Shown piece by piece: positions 1 through 7,794 of a DNA stretch of 64,000 bases (positions are counted from its first letter, which is position 1; every line of letters starts with the position of its first letter). Below the pieces are notes generated by a model. That model was given only the letters and a program-made list of their open reading frames with translations. It did no database searches and was not told where the DNA came from. A program made the translations under genes and the position numbers. The stretch is from Mycobacterium sp. Aquia_213 (GTDB lineage Bacteria; Actinomycetota; Actinomycetes; Mycobacteriales; Mycobacteriaceae), in contig NZ_CP113116.1 in NCBI RefSeq assembly GCF_026625985.1, forward strand, positions 2,232,001 to 2,296,000. Reading direction: 5' to 3'.

Positions 1-371
1 GGGGTGTGTAGCGCCTGCAGCTTCGTGTCGGCGACGCTCAGCGTGTCGCCGTCGGCGTACCCGCGAAAATCCTTGTCCGGGTGGGTCATTCGCCACAGCA
101 CCTCGTCGCCGGGATGCAGCAGCACCGGCGCCTCCAGCGTCGCGCCCAGCTCGGGAGCCACCGTCACGTGATCGTTGTGGCCGTGGGTACACACCACCGC
201 AACGACCTTGCGGCCGCGGACGGCGTCCAGGATCGGTTGCGCGAAGTGCGCGGCGTCGAAGACCACGACCTCGGAGTCGTTGCCGACGATCCAGATGTTG
301 TTGTCGACTTCCCAACTGCCGCCGTCGAGTTCGAAGGTTCCGTGCGTGACGAGGTGCTCGATGGCGGCCAC
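1..371 (-). CDS. MBL-fold metallo-hydrolase (Rv2260-like), 3' end beyond the window
   Basis: About 123 N-terminal residues are inside the window; the gene runs off its left edge. The metallo-beta-lactamase zinc motif THGHNDH is at residues 62-68 (His63, His65, Asp67, His68), so this is a zinc hydrolase of the glyoxalase II or lactonase type. The only start in the frame is a GTG at 371-369 whose G is the last base of the mscR stop codon, so the two genes are translationally coupled. The order mscR then MBL hydrolase matches Rv2259-Rv2260 of M. tuberculosis. A thiol-ester hydrolase beside a mycothiol-dependent dehydrogenase suggests the MBL protein acts on a mycothiol adduct released by MscR, but that is inference. 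Confidence 0.85.
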   Translation of the reverse strand, partial: MAAIEHLVTHGTFELDGGSWEVDNNIWIVGNDSEVVVFDAAHFAQPILDAVRGRKVVAVVCTHGHNDHVTVAPELGATLEAPVLLHPGDEVLWRMTHPDKDFRGYADGDTLSVADTKLQALHT

Positions 372-1456
372 TACAACACCACCACCGAGCGCAGCACCTT
401 ACCTCCGTGCATCTTCTCGAACGCCTCCTCGATGTCGGTCAACCCGATGCGCTCCGAAACGAACTTTTCCAGCGGAAGCCGGCCCTGCAGGTACAGATCG
501 ATCAGGGTGGGGAAGTCCCGCTCGGGCAGGCAGTCGCCGTACCACGACGACTTCAGCGAGCCGCCGCGGGAGAAGAAGTCGACCAACGGCATCTCCAGCT
601 TCATATCCGGCGTCGGGACACCCACCAGCACCACGGTTCCGGCGAGGTCGCGGCCGTAGAAGGCCTGCTTCCACGTTTCCGGCCGCCCCACCGCGTCGAT
701 GATGACGTCGACGCCGAAGCCGTCGGTGAGGTCCTGGATGGTTTCGACGACGTCGAACTCGCGGGCATTGACGGTGTGGGTGGCACCGAACTTGCGGGCC
801 CAGTCCAGCTTCGTGTTGTCGGTGTCGACCGCGATGATCTTCTTCGCGCCGACCAGCGCGGCGCCGGCGACCGCCGCGTCGCCCACACCGCCGCAGCCGA
901 TTACCGCCACGGTGTCGTCGCGGTTGACGGCGCCGGTGTTGATCGCGGCGCCGATCCCGGCCATCACCCCGCAGCCCAGCAGTCCGGCGACCGCGGGATC
1001 GGCCTCGGGATTGACCTTGGTGCATTGACCGGCCGCCACCAGCGTCTTGTCGGCGAACGCCCCGATGCCCAGCGCGGGCGTCAGCTCGGTGCCGTCGGTC
1101 AGCGTCATCTTCTGCTCGGCGTTGAACGTGTCGAAGCACAGGTGGGGCTTGCCGCGTTTACACGCCCGGCATTGGCCGCAGACCGCGCGCCAGTTCAGGA
1201 TCACGAAGTCGCCGGGCGCCACCGAGGTCACGCCGGGCCCGACGGCTTCGACCGTGCCCGCGGCCTCGTGGCCGAGCAGGAACGGGTACTCGTCGTTGAT
1301 GCCGCCCTCCCGATAAGTCAGGTCGGTATGGCACACCCCACAGGCGATGACATCGACCAGGACCTCTCCGGGGCCGGGGTCCGGGACGACGATGTCGACC
1401 AATTCGACGGGCTGGCCCTTCTTGCGTGAAATCACTCCGCGCACTGTCTGACTCAT
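371..1456 (-). CDS. mscR: S-nitrosomycothiol reductase / mycothiol-dependent formaldehyde dehydrogenase
   Basis: A 361-residue zinc-dependent medium-chain dehydrogenase, the length of M. tuberculosis MscR. The catalytic-zinc segment CGVCHTD covers residues 39-45. The structural-zinc cysteines are Cys93, Cys96, Cys99 and Cys107. The nucleotide-binding loop GCGGVG is at about 187-192. The family oxidises S-hydroxymethyl-mycothiol (formaldehyde detoxification) and reduces S-nitrosomycothiol in the cytosol. The frame stays open 83 codons upstream, but the ATG at 1456 gives the family N-terminus (MSQTVRGVIS). The MBL-hydrolase gene follows with a 1-base overlap. The methyltransferase at 1530 is divergent, so both promoters must lie in 1457-1529. 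Confidence 0.93.
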   Translation of the reverse strand: MSQTVRGVISRKKGQPVELVDIVVPDPGPGEVLVDVIACGVCHTDLTYREGGINDEYPFLLGHEAAGTVEAVGPGVTSVAPGDFVILNWRAVCGQCRACKRGKPHLCFDTFNAEQKMTLTDGTELTPALGIGAFADKTLVAAGQCTKVNPEADPAVAGLLGCGVMAGIGAAINTGAVNRDDTVAVIGCGGVGDAAVAGAALVGAKKIIAVDTDNTKLDWARKFGATHTVNAREFDVVETIQDLTDGFGVDVIIDAVGRPETWKQAFYGRDLAGTVVLVGVPTPDMKLEMPLVDFFSRGGSLKSSWYGDCLPERDFPTLIDLYLQGRLPLEKFVSERIGLTDIEEAFEKMHGGKVLRSVVVL

Positions 1457-1529
1457 GGGCTCCAACCTACTGTCGGAGGCCATACACTGCGCGGCCGGGC
1501 GTCCACCCATAAAGCTGGGTGTAGCGTCC

Positions 1530-2594
1530 GTGGACGTGACGGCTTTGGAGACCACCGAAGAATTCACCGGCAGGATCGTCTCGTCAATCGACGGCGCGAG
1601 CCTCGCAATACTGCTGAGCATTGGGCACCAGACCGGGCTGCTGGACACGATGGCCGGACTCGGGCCGGCCACCAGCGCGCAGATCGCCGACGCCGCGGGC
1701 CTCAACGAGCGCTACGTCCGGGAATGGTTGGGCGGCATGACGACCGGACACGTCGTCGACTACGACGCCGGCGCCGGAACCTACTCGCTGCCCGCCCACC
1801 GCGCGGCGGTGCTGACCCGCGCGGCCGGGCCCGACAACCTGGCCGTGGTGACGATGTTCCTGCCGCAGCTCGGCGAGGTCGAGCAGAAAATCATCGGCTG
1901 CTTCCGCGAGGGCGGCGGGCTGCCCTATAGCGAATTCCCGCGCTTCCACGCGCTGATGGCCGAGCAGAGCGCGGCGGTGTTCGACGCGGCACTGGTCGAC
2001 GTCGTGCTGCCGTTGGTCGACGGCCTGCCGGAACGGCTGCGCTCGGGCGCCGACGTGGCCGATTTCGGGTGCGGCAGCGGTCACGCGATCAACGTGATGG
2101 CACAGGCGTTTCCGGCGAGCCGCTTCACCGGAATCGACTTCTCCGATGAGGCCATCGCGACCGGCATCGCGGAGGCGGCTCGCCTCGGCCTGACCAATGC
2201 GACCTTCGAGAGCCACAATCTGACCGAGCTGAACAAGACGGACGCCTACGACGTCATCACCGTGTTCGACGCGATCCACGATCAGGCGCAGCCGGCGCGA
2301 GTGCTGGAGAACATCCAACGCGCCCTGCGACCCGGCGGTGTCTTCTTGATGGCCGACATCAAGGCATCCAGCCGGCTCGAGGAGAACGTCGACGTCCCGA
2401 TGAGCACCTACCTGTACACCGTCTCGCTGATGCACTGCATGACGGTGTCGCTGGCGCTGGGCGGCGCCGGACTCGGCACGGCCTGGGGCACGCAGCTGGC
2501 CACCTCGATGCTCGTCGACGCCGGTTTCGACGACGTCCGGGTGCTCGAGGTCGAATCCGACCCGATCAACAATTACTACATCGCGACGAAGTGA
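1530..2594 (+). CDS. SAM-dependent class I methyltransferase (Rv2258c-like)
   Basis: A 354-residue protein. An N-terminal winged-helix dimerisation region (about 45-70) precedes a Rossmann methyltransferase core. The SAM-binding glycine motif FGCGSG is at about 179-184, and the acidic residue after strand 2 lies in the segment FTGIDFSDEA. This layout is typical of O- or N-methyltransferases acting on small molecules; the substrate cannot be read from the sequence. The GTG at 1530 gives a length within one residue of the 353 I recall for Rv2258c. The frame is open further back to 1455, but that would overlap the mscR start. The next gene follows 13 bases downstream on the same strand. Confidence 0.85.
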   Translation: MDVTALETTEEFTGRIVSSIDGASLAILLSIGHQTGLLDTMAGLGPATSAQIADAAGLNERYVREWLGGMTTGHVVDYDAGAGTYSLPAHRAAVLTRAAGPDNLAVVTMFLPQLGEVEQKIIGCFREGGGLPYSEFPRFHALMAEQSAAVFDAALVDVVLPLVDGLPERLRSGADVADFGCGSGHAINVMAQAFPASRFTGIDFSDEAIATGIAEAARLGLTNATFESHNLTELNKTDAYDVITVFDAIHDQAQPARVLENIQRALRPGGVFLMADIKASSRLEENVDVPMSTYLYTVSLMHCMTVSLALGGAGLGTAWGTQLATSMLVDAGFDDVRVLEVESDPINNYYIATK

Positions 2595-2607
2595 CTCGCC
2601 CGACCTG

Positions 2608-3426
2608 ATGGCCGCTCTCGATGCTCTCGATGACTGGCCGGTTTCGGCCGCCGCCGCCGCGGTGATCGGGCCGGCCGGCGTGTTGGCCACCCACGGCGAC
2701 ACCGAGCGGGTGTTCGCGCTGGCGTCGGTCACCAAGCCGCTGGTGGCGCGGGCCGCGCAGGTCGCGATCGAAGAGGGCGTCGTCGAGCTGGACACCCCGG
2801 CCGGTCCGCCCGGCTCGACGGTCCGGCATCTGCTGGCGCACGCCTCCGGATTGGCGATGCTGGACGGTCGGGTGCTGGCCAAGCCGGGCACCCGGCGGAT
2901 GTATTCCAACTACGGCTTCGCCGTGCTGGCCGAGACGGTGGAGCGCGAGTCGGGCATCGACTTCAGCCGCTACCTGGCCGAGGCGGTGTGCGAGCCGTTG
3001 AACATGGGCGCCACCCGGCTGGACGGCGGCGCGTCGGAGGCCGGGTATGGCGCGACCTCGACGGTTGCCGACCTGGCGGCGTTCGCCGGTGACCTGTTGC
3101 GCCCGTCGACCGTCTCGGCCGAGCTGCACGCCGAGGCGACGAGCGTGCAGTTTCCCGGCCTGGACGGCGTGCTGCCCGGCTACGGCGTGCAGCGGCCCAA
3201 CGATTGGGGCCTGGGATTCGAGATCCGGGATGCCAAATCGCCGCATTGGACGGGGGCGCGCAACTCGGCGCGAACGTACGGCCATTTCGGCCAAGCAGGC
3301 GGTTTCATCTGGGCAGATCCCGACGCGGAGCTGGTGCTGGTGGCCCTGACGGACCGCGATTTCGGCGACTGGGCGCTCGGCTTGTGGCCGGAAATTTCGG
3401 ACCGAGTGCTTGGTGAGTGTTTTTAA
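2608..3426 (+). CDS. Serine beta-lactamase-like hydrolase (Rv2257c-like)
   Basis: A 272-residue serine hydrolase of the class C beta-lactamase / DD-peptidase / esterase fold. The nucleophile motif SVTK is at 40-43, the second motif YSN at 99-101 and the third HFG at 226-228 (replacing KTG, as is common in the esterase-like members). No signal peptide is visible, so a cytosolic esterase or amidase role is more likely than antibiotic hydrolysis. It starts 13 bases after the methyltransferase stop and probably shares its transcript. The length equals that of Rv2257c. Confidence 0.88.
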   Translation: MAALDALDDWPVSAAAAAVIGPAGVLATHGDTERVFALASVTKPLVARAAQVAIEEGVVELDTPAGPPGSTVRHLLAHASGLAMLDGRVLAKPGTRRMYSNYGFAVLAETVERESGIDFSRYLAEAVCEPLNMGATRLDGGASEAGYGATSTVADLAAFAGDLLRPSTVSAELHAEATSVQFPGLDGVLPGYGVQRPNDWGLGFEIRDAKSPHWTGARNSARTYGHFGQAGGFIWADPDAELVLVALTDRDFGDWALGLWPEISDRVLGECF

Positions 3427-3568
3427 GGAAAATGCACACTAGCGCAACACAGGCATCACAGGGCACAATAGACACGCAAGACACAAAATTTGATGCGAGC
3501 ATGCCGCTCGTCGGGTTCACCAGGTCGTTGGGGAAGACGTCCCTCGTGGAACCGAAGGAGCAACAAAT

Positions 3569-4081
3569 ATGCGTGCGTCGAATCAATTCGCCGACGTGAC
3601 GGCTGGTGTGGTGTACGTCCATGCCTCGCCCGCGGCGGTATGCCCGCATGTTGAGTGGGCGCTGTCGTCGACCTTGCAGTCGAAAGCCAATTTGGTCTGG
3701 ACACCGCAGCCGGCGATGCCCGGACAGCTGCGTGCGGTCACCAACTGGGTCGGTCCGGTGGGTACCGGTGCCCGGTTGGCCAACGCGCTGCGGTCCTGGA
3801 CGGTGCTGCGGTTCGAGGTCACCGAGGACCCGAGCCCCGGAATCGACGGCCACCGGTTCAGCCACACCCCGCAACTGGGCTTGTGGACCGGGGCGATGAG
3901 TGCCAACGGCGACATCGTGGTCGGCGAGATGCGGCTGCGGTCGATGATGGCGCAAGGCGCCGACACGCTGGCCGCCGAGCTGGACTCCGTGCTGGGAACC
4001 GCGTGGGACGACGCGCTCGAGTCCTACCGCGACGGCGGCGACGCCGGCGAAATGACCTGGCTCAACCGGGGCACCGGCTAG
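3569..4081 (+). CDS. DUF3145 family conserved actinobacterial protein (Rv2256c-like)
   Basis: A 170-residue soluble protein without signal peptide or membrane segment. The sequence (GVVYVHASPAAVCPHVEWAL near the N-terminus) is recognised as DUF3145, a family found throughout actinobacteria and of unknown function. The start ATG at 3569 has a clear ribosome-binding site, GAAGGAG, at 3554-3560. A 142-base gap separates it from the hydrolase upstream, so it may have its own promoter. It converges with the secreted-protein gene at 4082, leaving no intergenic space between the two stop codons. Confidence 0.85.
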   Translation: MRASNQFADVTAGVVYVHASPAAVCPHVEWALSSTLQSKANLVWTPQPAMPGQLRAVTNWVGPVGTGARLANALRSWTVLRFEVTEDPSPGIDGHRFSHTPQLGLWTGAMSANGDIVVGEMRLRSMMAQGADTLAAELDSVLGTAWDDALESYRDGGDAGEMTWLNRGTG

Positions 4082-4609
4082 CTAAACGACTGGCGGCACG
4101 GTTGGCGGGTTCGCCGGGGCGGCGGACACCGGCATGTCGACGTTGCCCTGACACGCACCGCTCTTGATGTCGGTGTGAAAGACGCCGGTCAGCACTCCGT
4201 TCGGCCCGGGGGTGTAGGCCGTGATGGATTTCGCGGGGTCGGATTCGGTTGTCCCGTCGGGCAATAGGCAGTCCCATTGCCAGGTCATCTCACGCACCCA
4301 CTGGGAACCGTTCCAAGTGAATTCGATCGTCTTCGGCATGGAGTCGTTTTTGGGTGGCGGTGGGTCGTTCACCGTGGCCGTGCAGACACCGGCCGCGCAT
4401 TTCGAGCTGATCGAGACGCTGGCCCGGTGGGCGTATTCGGGTTGTCTGGCCGCGATGCTGGTGCCGTTCTTCGCGTTGGCGGACAGCGTCAGGATGTACT
4501 GCCCGTTCCACAGCGGGTCAGCCGCGGACGTCGCGGGCGCCGCCGCGAGCGTGCCGCCCAGCGCGATGGCCGCCACGGCGACAAGCGTGGTTGTGCGGTG
4601 TCCCGACAT
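4082..4609 (-). CDS. Secreted protein of unknown function (Rv2253-like)
   Basis: A 175-residue protein with a Sec signal peptide (hydrophobic segment about 8-24, then Ala-rich cleavage region around 25-32). The mature part is about 143 residues with paired cysteines (CAAGVC, and single cysteines in DCLLP and ACQGN) and a proline-rich tail, pointing to a disulfide-stabilised exported domain. The start at 4609 is supported by a strong GGGAGG site just upstream; a longer open frame to 4642 has no such site. Gene order next to the diacylglycerol kinase matches Rv2253-Rv2252. Function unknown. Confidence 0.8.
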   Translation of the reverse strand: MSGHRTTTLVAVAAIALGGTLAAAPATSAADPLWNGQYILTLSANAKNGTSIAARQPEYAHRASVSISSKCAAGVCTATVNDPPPPKNDSMPKTIEFTWNGSQWVREMTWQWDCLLPDGTTESDPAKSITAYTPGPNGVLTGVFHTDIKSGACQGNVDMPVSAAPANPPTVPPVV

Positions 4610-4676
4610 CGTTCCTCCCAGGGCAGCGCTCCCACGGCGCACGTCTGCCCTGATGTCGCGTTTGTCGCGCGAGTTG

Positions 4677-5597
4677 TTACACGGCCGGGCGCAGAATCTG
4701 CAGCGCGCCAGGTACTGCGGAGAGCTCGGCGGGCAGCGGACAAGCGAAGTCGCCGTCGGCGTAGACGTTGATGCCGGGGCATTCGACGTGGATCGTTTTG
4801 GCGCGCGCCGTGCTGACCTCGTCGAGTTGGACGTGCGTGCCCTTCATCACGGTGGGGAAGAGTCGGACAAACTTTGTCCGGGATGCGGTGTGCGCCATCG
4901 TGATGTCGAGCAGGCCGTCGGTGTAGTCGGCGTTCGGACAGATCAGCAGCCCGCCGCCGTAGCTTCGGGTATTTCCGAAGGCAGCCAGCGTGATATCGGC
5001 GTCGATCTCCTTGGTGCCGTCGAGCACCAAGCGGAACGGCAGCATCCGCAGTTGCGTGAGTTCGGCGAGCATCGCGACGTAGTAGCGCAGCCGCCCGTGC
5101 GGCCAGCTCATCCGGTTGGCGCGATCGGTCACCAGGGAATCGAATCCGGTGGCCGCCACGGTGCCGAACCACTTGTCGACACCTTTGGTGTCCCGGATGC
5201 GGCCCAGGTCGATGGTCTGGGTCCAGCCGTCGGCGACGATGTCCGCGGCGGCCTCGGGATCCTTTGTGGGAATACCGAATTCACGAGCGTGATCGTTGCC
5301 GGTGCCCGCGGGGATGATGCCCAGCGGAATGTCGGTGCCCGCCAACACTTGTAGCGCGTTGGAGATGACGCCGTCGCCGCCGGTGGCCACCAGCGCGTCG
5401 GTGCCGCGTTCGATGGCCGCGGCGGCGAGATGGCGGGCGTCTTCGGCGTCGTCGCCGATGATCTCGACGACCTCGACCCCGCGCGCGTGCAGCCGCGCGA
5501 TCGCGGCCTGCGCCGCCTGCACGGCGGTGCCGTGCCCGGACAGCGGATTGGTCAGCGCGGTCACCTTGCTGATCTCGCGCTGGCGCAGCTGGTTCAC
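4677..5597 (-). CDS. Diacylglycerol/lipid kinase (Rv2252-like)
   Basis: A 306-residue lipid kinase of the DAGK catalytic family. The nucleotide-binding motif GGDG is at 73-76 and GTGND at 98-102; the metal and substrate region follows around 130-260. The M. tuberculosis homologue phosphorylates diacylglycerol to phosphatidic acid and influences phosphatidylinositol-mannoside synthesis at the inner membrane. The GTG start at 5597 overlaps the stop codon of the upstream flavoprotein gene (GTGA), so the two are translationally coupled. The secreted-protein gene follows after 67 bases. Confidence 0.9.
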   Translation of the reverse strand: MNQLRQREISKVTALTNPLSGHGTAVQAAQAAIARLHARGVEVVEIIGDDAEDARHLAAAAIERGTDALVATGGDGVISNALQVLAGTDIPLGIIPAGTGNDHAREFGIPTKDPEAAADIVADGWTQTIDLGRIRDTKGVDKWFGTVAATGFDSLVTDRANRMSWPHGRLRYYVAMLAELTQLRMLPFRLVLDGTKEIDADITLAAFGNTRSYGGGLLICPNADYTDGLLDITMAHTASRTKFVRLFPTVMKGTHVQLDEVSTARAKTIHVECPGINVYADGDFACPLPAELSAVPGALQILRPAV

Positions 5598-7204
5598 GGA
5601 ATTAGCTTGCCGGGATTGAGGATTCCCGCCGGATCCAGTGTCGTCTTGACCGCGCGCAACACCTGCACACCCAGGTCGCCGACCTCATCGCGCATCCAGG
5701 GCCGGTGATCGGCACCGACCGCGTGGTGGTGGGTGATGGTGCCGCCGGTGGCGATGATCGCGTCCGCCGCGGCCTTCTTGGCGGCCTGCCACTGCTCGAT
5801 CGGATTGCCCCGCTGCCCGGCGACGACGGTGAAATACAACGATGCGCCGGTGGGGTACACGTGCGAAATGTGGCACATCACCAGCGCCGGTGTCCCGGTT
5901 TCGGCCAACGCGGTGGTCAGTGCTTCGGTGACGGCGGCCTTGAGGGCCGCGAGGTTGGACCAGTCGGTGGCGGTCTCCAGCGTCTCGCAGAGCGCGCCCG
6001 CGGCGAGCAGCGAGTCGCGCAGATACGGCGCACCGAAGCGGCCGCGCTCCCAGGCCTGGGCGGGACCGTCACCCAACGACGTGCCGCCCTGGGCCGCCAG
6101 CAGTGCGCTGGTCTCGGCGTGCCGGCTCTCGACGTGTTCCTTGGTGCCCTCGAAGACGGTGATGCCCAGGCAGCCGCCGGTGATCTGGTTTTCGCCGATC
6201 GCCTCGGTGGTGGCCAGGTTGACTCCGGTCTCGGCCTCGTCGGAAAGCCGAATGACGGTGGGGCCGGACGCATTCTGGGTGACCGCGCGCAGCGCCGCCG
6301 CCCCGGTCGCGAAATCGGGGAACGACCAGGCTTCGTAGCTGACGGCCTCCGGGGCCCGGTGCACCCGCAGCCGCACCTGGGTGATCACGCCGAAGGTGCC
6401 CTCCGACCCGATCAGCAGCTGACGCAGATCGGGGCCGGCGGCCGATTCGGGTCCGCGACCCAGATCCAGCGTTCCCGCCGGGGTGATCATCCGCAGCCCG
6501 CGCACCATGTCGTTGAACCGGCCGTAGCCCGCCGAACCCTGACCGGAGGAGCGGGTCGCGGCGAAGCCGCCGATGGTGGCGTATTGGAAGCTCTGCGGGA
6601 AATGCCCGAGCGAGAAGCCGTGCTCGCCGAGCAACCGTTCGGCGTCCGGACCCGTGAGGCCCGCCCCCAGCACGGCCTGCCCGGACACCTCGTCGAGCGA
6701 GATGAGTTGGTCGAAGCGGCGCAGGTCGAGCGCCACGACCGCGCCGAAATCGCCGCGGATGGGGTCGAGGCCGCCGACCACGCTGGTGCCGCCGCCGAAC
6801 GGGACCACGGCGATGCCGTGCTCGGAGCAGTAACGCAGGATCTTGCGGACGGCATCGTCATCGCCGGGCAGCAGGATCGCGTCGGGCGCATCTTGGACGC
6901 CGGTGTCCTTGCGGCGCAGCAGGTCGAGGGTGGACTTGCCGCCGGCGTGTAGCAACCGCTCGCGGTCGTCGACGCGGCAATACTCGGCGCCGACGATCCC
7001 GGCGAGCGCATCCCGATCCGCCTGCGGCAGCGACGACGGACGCAGCTGTACCTGGTCGGGGGTGAGTTCGGTCTCCTGCGAATCCTGCAGGCCAACGGCC
7101 TGTTTCAGCAGCGACCGGATGCCGTCGGAGAGCGGTTTGGCGCTAGCGGGATCTCCCCACGCGTTCCATTTCATCGGCGGAAGGAGTTGCTCGGGATGCG
7201 TCAT
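5594..7204 (-). CDS. FAD-binding flavoprotein, alkyl-DHAP-synthase-like (Rv2251-like)
   Basis: A 536-residue FAD-linked oxidase. The PCMH-type FAD-binding domain spans about 100-290, with the Gly-rich loop PFGGGTSVVGG at about 135-145. The C-terminal FAD-oxidase cap carries the alkyldihydroxyacetonephosphate-synthase-like HHHAVG motif near 490. The family makes ether-lipid precursors or oxidises 2-hydroxyacids. Coupling to a diacylglycerol kinase, and divergence from a TetR gene coupled to glpD1, fit a glycerolipid role (inference). The start at 7204 lacks a ribosome-binding site and lies only 17 bases from the divergent TetR start. The transcript may be leaderless, or translation may begin at the ATG at 7174. 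Confidence 0.87.
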   Translation of the reverse strand: MTHPEQLLPPMKWNAWGDPASAKPLSDGIRSLLKQAVGLQDSQETELTPDQVQLRPSSLPQADRDALAGIVGAEYCRVDDRERLLHAGGKSTLDLLRRKDTGVQDAPDAILLPGDDDAVRKILRYCSEHGIAVVPFGGGTSVVGGLDPIRGDFGAVVALDLRRFDQLISLDEVSGQAVLGAGLTGPDAERLLGEHGFSLGHFPQSFQYATIGGFAATRSSGQGSAGYGRFNDMVRGLRMITPAGTLDLGRGPESAAGPDLRQLLIGSEGTFGVITQVRLRVHRAPEAVSYEAWSFPDFATGAAALRAVTQNASGPTVIRLSDEAETGVNLATTEAIGENQITGGCLGITVFEGTKEHVESRHAETSALLAAQGGTSLGDGPAQAWERGRFGAPYLRDSLLAAGALCETLETATDWSNLAALKAAVTEALTTALAETGTPALVMCHISHVYPTGASLYFTVVAGQRGNPIEQWQAAKKAAADAIIATGGTITHHHAVGADHRPWMRDEVGDLGVQVLRAVKTTLDPAGILNPGKLIP

Positions 7205-7242
7205 GCGTTACAGTATTACATATGCTGTCAATCAGTAACGCA
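7204..7242. promoter_or_regulatory. Inverted repeat covering the divergent starts of the flavoprotein and TetR genes
   Basis: Perfect 8-base arms TGCGTTAC (7204-7211) and GTAACGCA (7235-7242) flank 23 bases that contain both start regions. The dyad centre (7223) falls on the TetR start codon. A bidirectional promoter with AT-rich hexamers (TATTAC, TAATAC) lies inside. A TetR protein bound here would block both its own gene and the flavoprotein-kinase operon. The long spacer is unusual for TetR, so the exact operator may be smaller. Confidence 0.45.
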
Positions 7243-7794
7243 GGTTTGGATGTGGGCGAGCGGATCCTCGAGGCGGCCGCCAGCTGTGTGGTCGATTTCG
7301 GGGTAGACCGGGTGACCCTCGCCGAGATCGCCCGCCGCGCGGGCGTGAGCCGGCCGACCGTGTACCGCCGCTGGCCGGACACGCCGTCGATCGTGGCGGC
7401 GCTGCTGACCCAACGGATCACCGATGTGATGCAGGCCGCGCCGTTGCTGGGCGAAGACCGCGAATCGCTTGTGCGCCAAATTGTTTCGGTGGCCAATCTG
7501 CTGCGCCGCGACGAGCTGATCATGTCGGTGATGCACTCGCACCTGGCGCCGATCTACATCACCGAACGCCTCGGCGAAAGCCAGCAGATGCTGATCGGCG
7601 CGCTCGCCGACCGGTTGCGGGTGGCCCAGCGCCACGGCAGCGTGCGCGCGGGCGATCCGCTGCGGATGGCCACCATGGTGTTGCTGACCGCGCAGTCGAC
7701 GATTCAGTCCGAGCGGATCGTGCGCCCGATCCTCGATGCCGATGCGCTGGCCACCGAACTCGCCCACTCGCTGAACGGATACCTGTCCCGATGA
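7222..7794 (+). CDS. TetR/AcrR family transcriptional regulator (Rv2250c-like)
   Basis: A 190-residue regulator. The N-terminal helix-turn-helix is at about 32-55 (TLAEIARRAGVSRPTVYRRW), followed by a helical ligand-binding domain. The gene starts 17 bases from the divergent flavoprotein gene. Its last codons overlap the glpD1 start (ATGA at 7791-7794), so it is co-translated with glycerol-3-phosphate dehydrogenase. The inverted repeat around its start codon suggests autoregulation. Position and length agree with Rv2250c. The ligand is unknown; glycerol-3-phosphate or acyl derivatives would fit the neighbours but this is a guess. Confidence 0.88.
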   Translation: MLSISNAGLDVGERILEAAASCVVDFGVDRVTLAEIARRAGVSRPTVYRRWPDTPSIVAALLTQRITDVMQAAPLLGEDRESLVRQIVSVANLLRRDELIMSVMHSHLAPIYITERLGESQQMLIGALADRLRVAQRHGSVRAGDPLRMATMVLLTAQSTIQSERIVRPILDADALATELAHSLNGYLSR

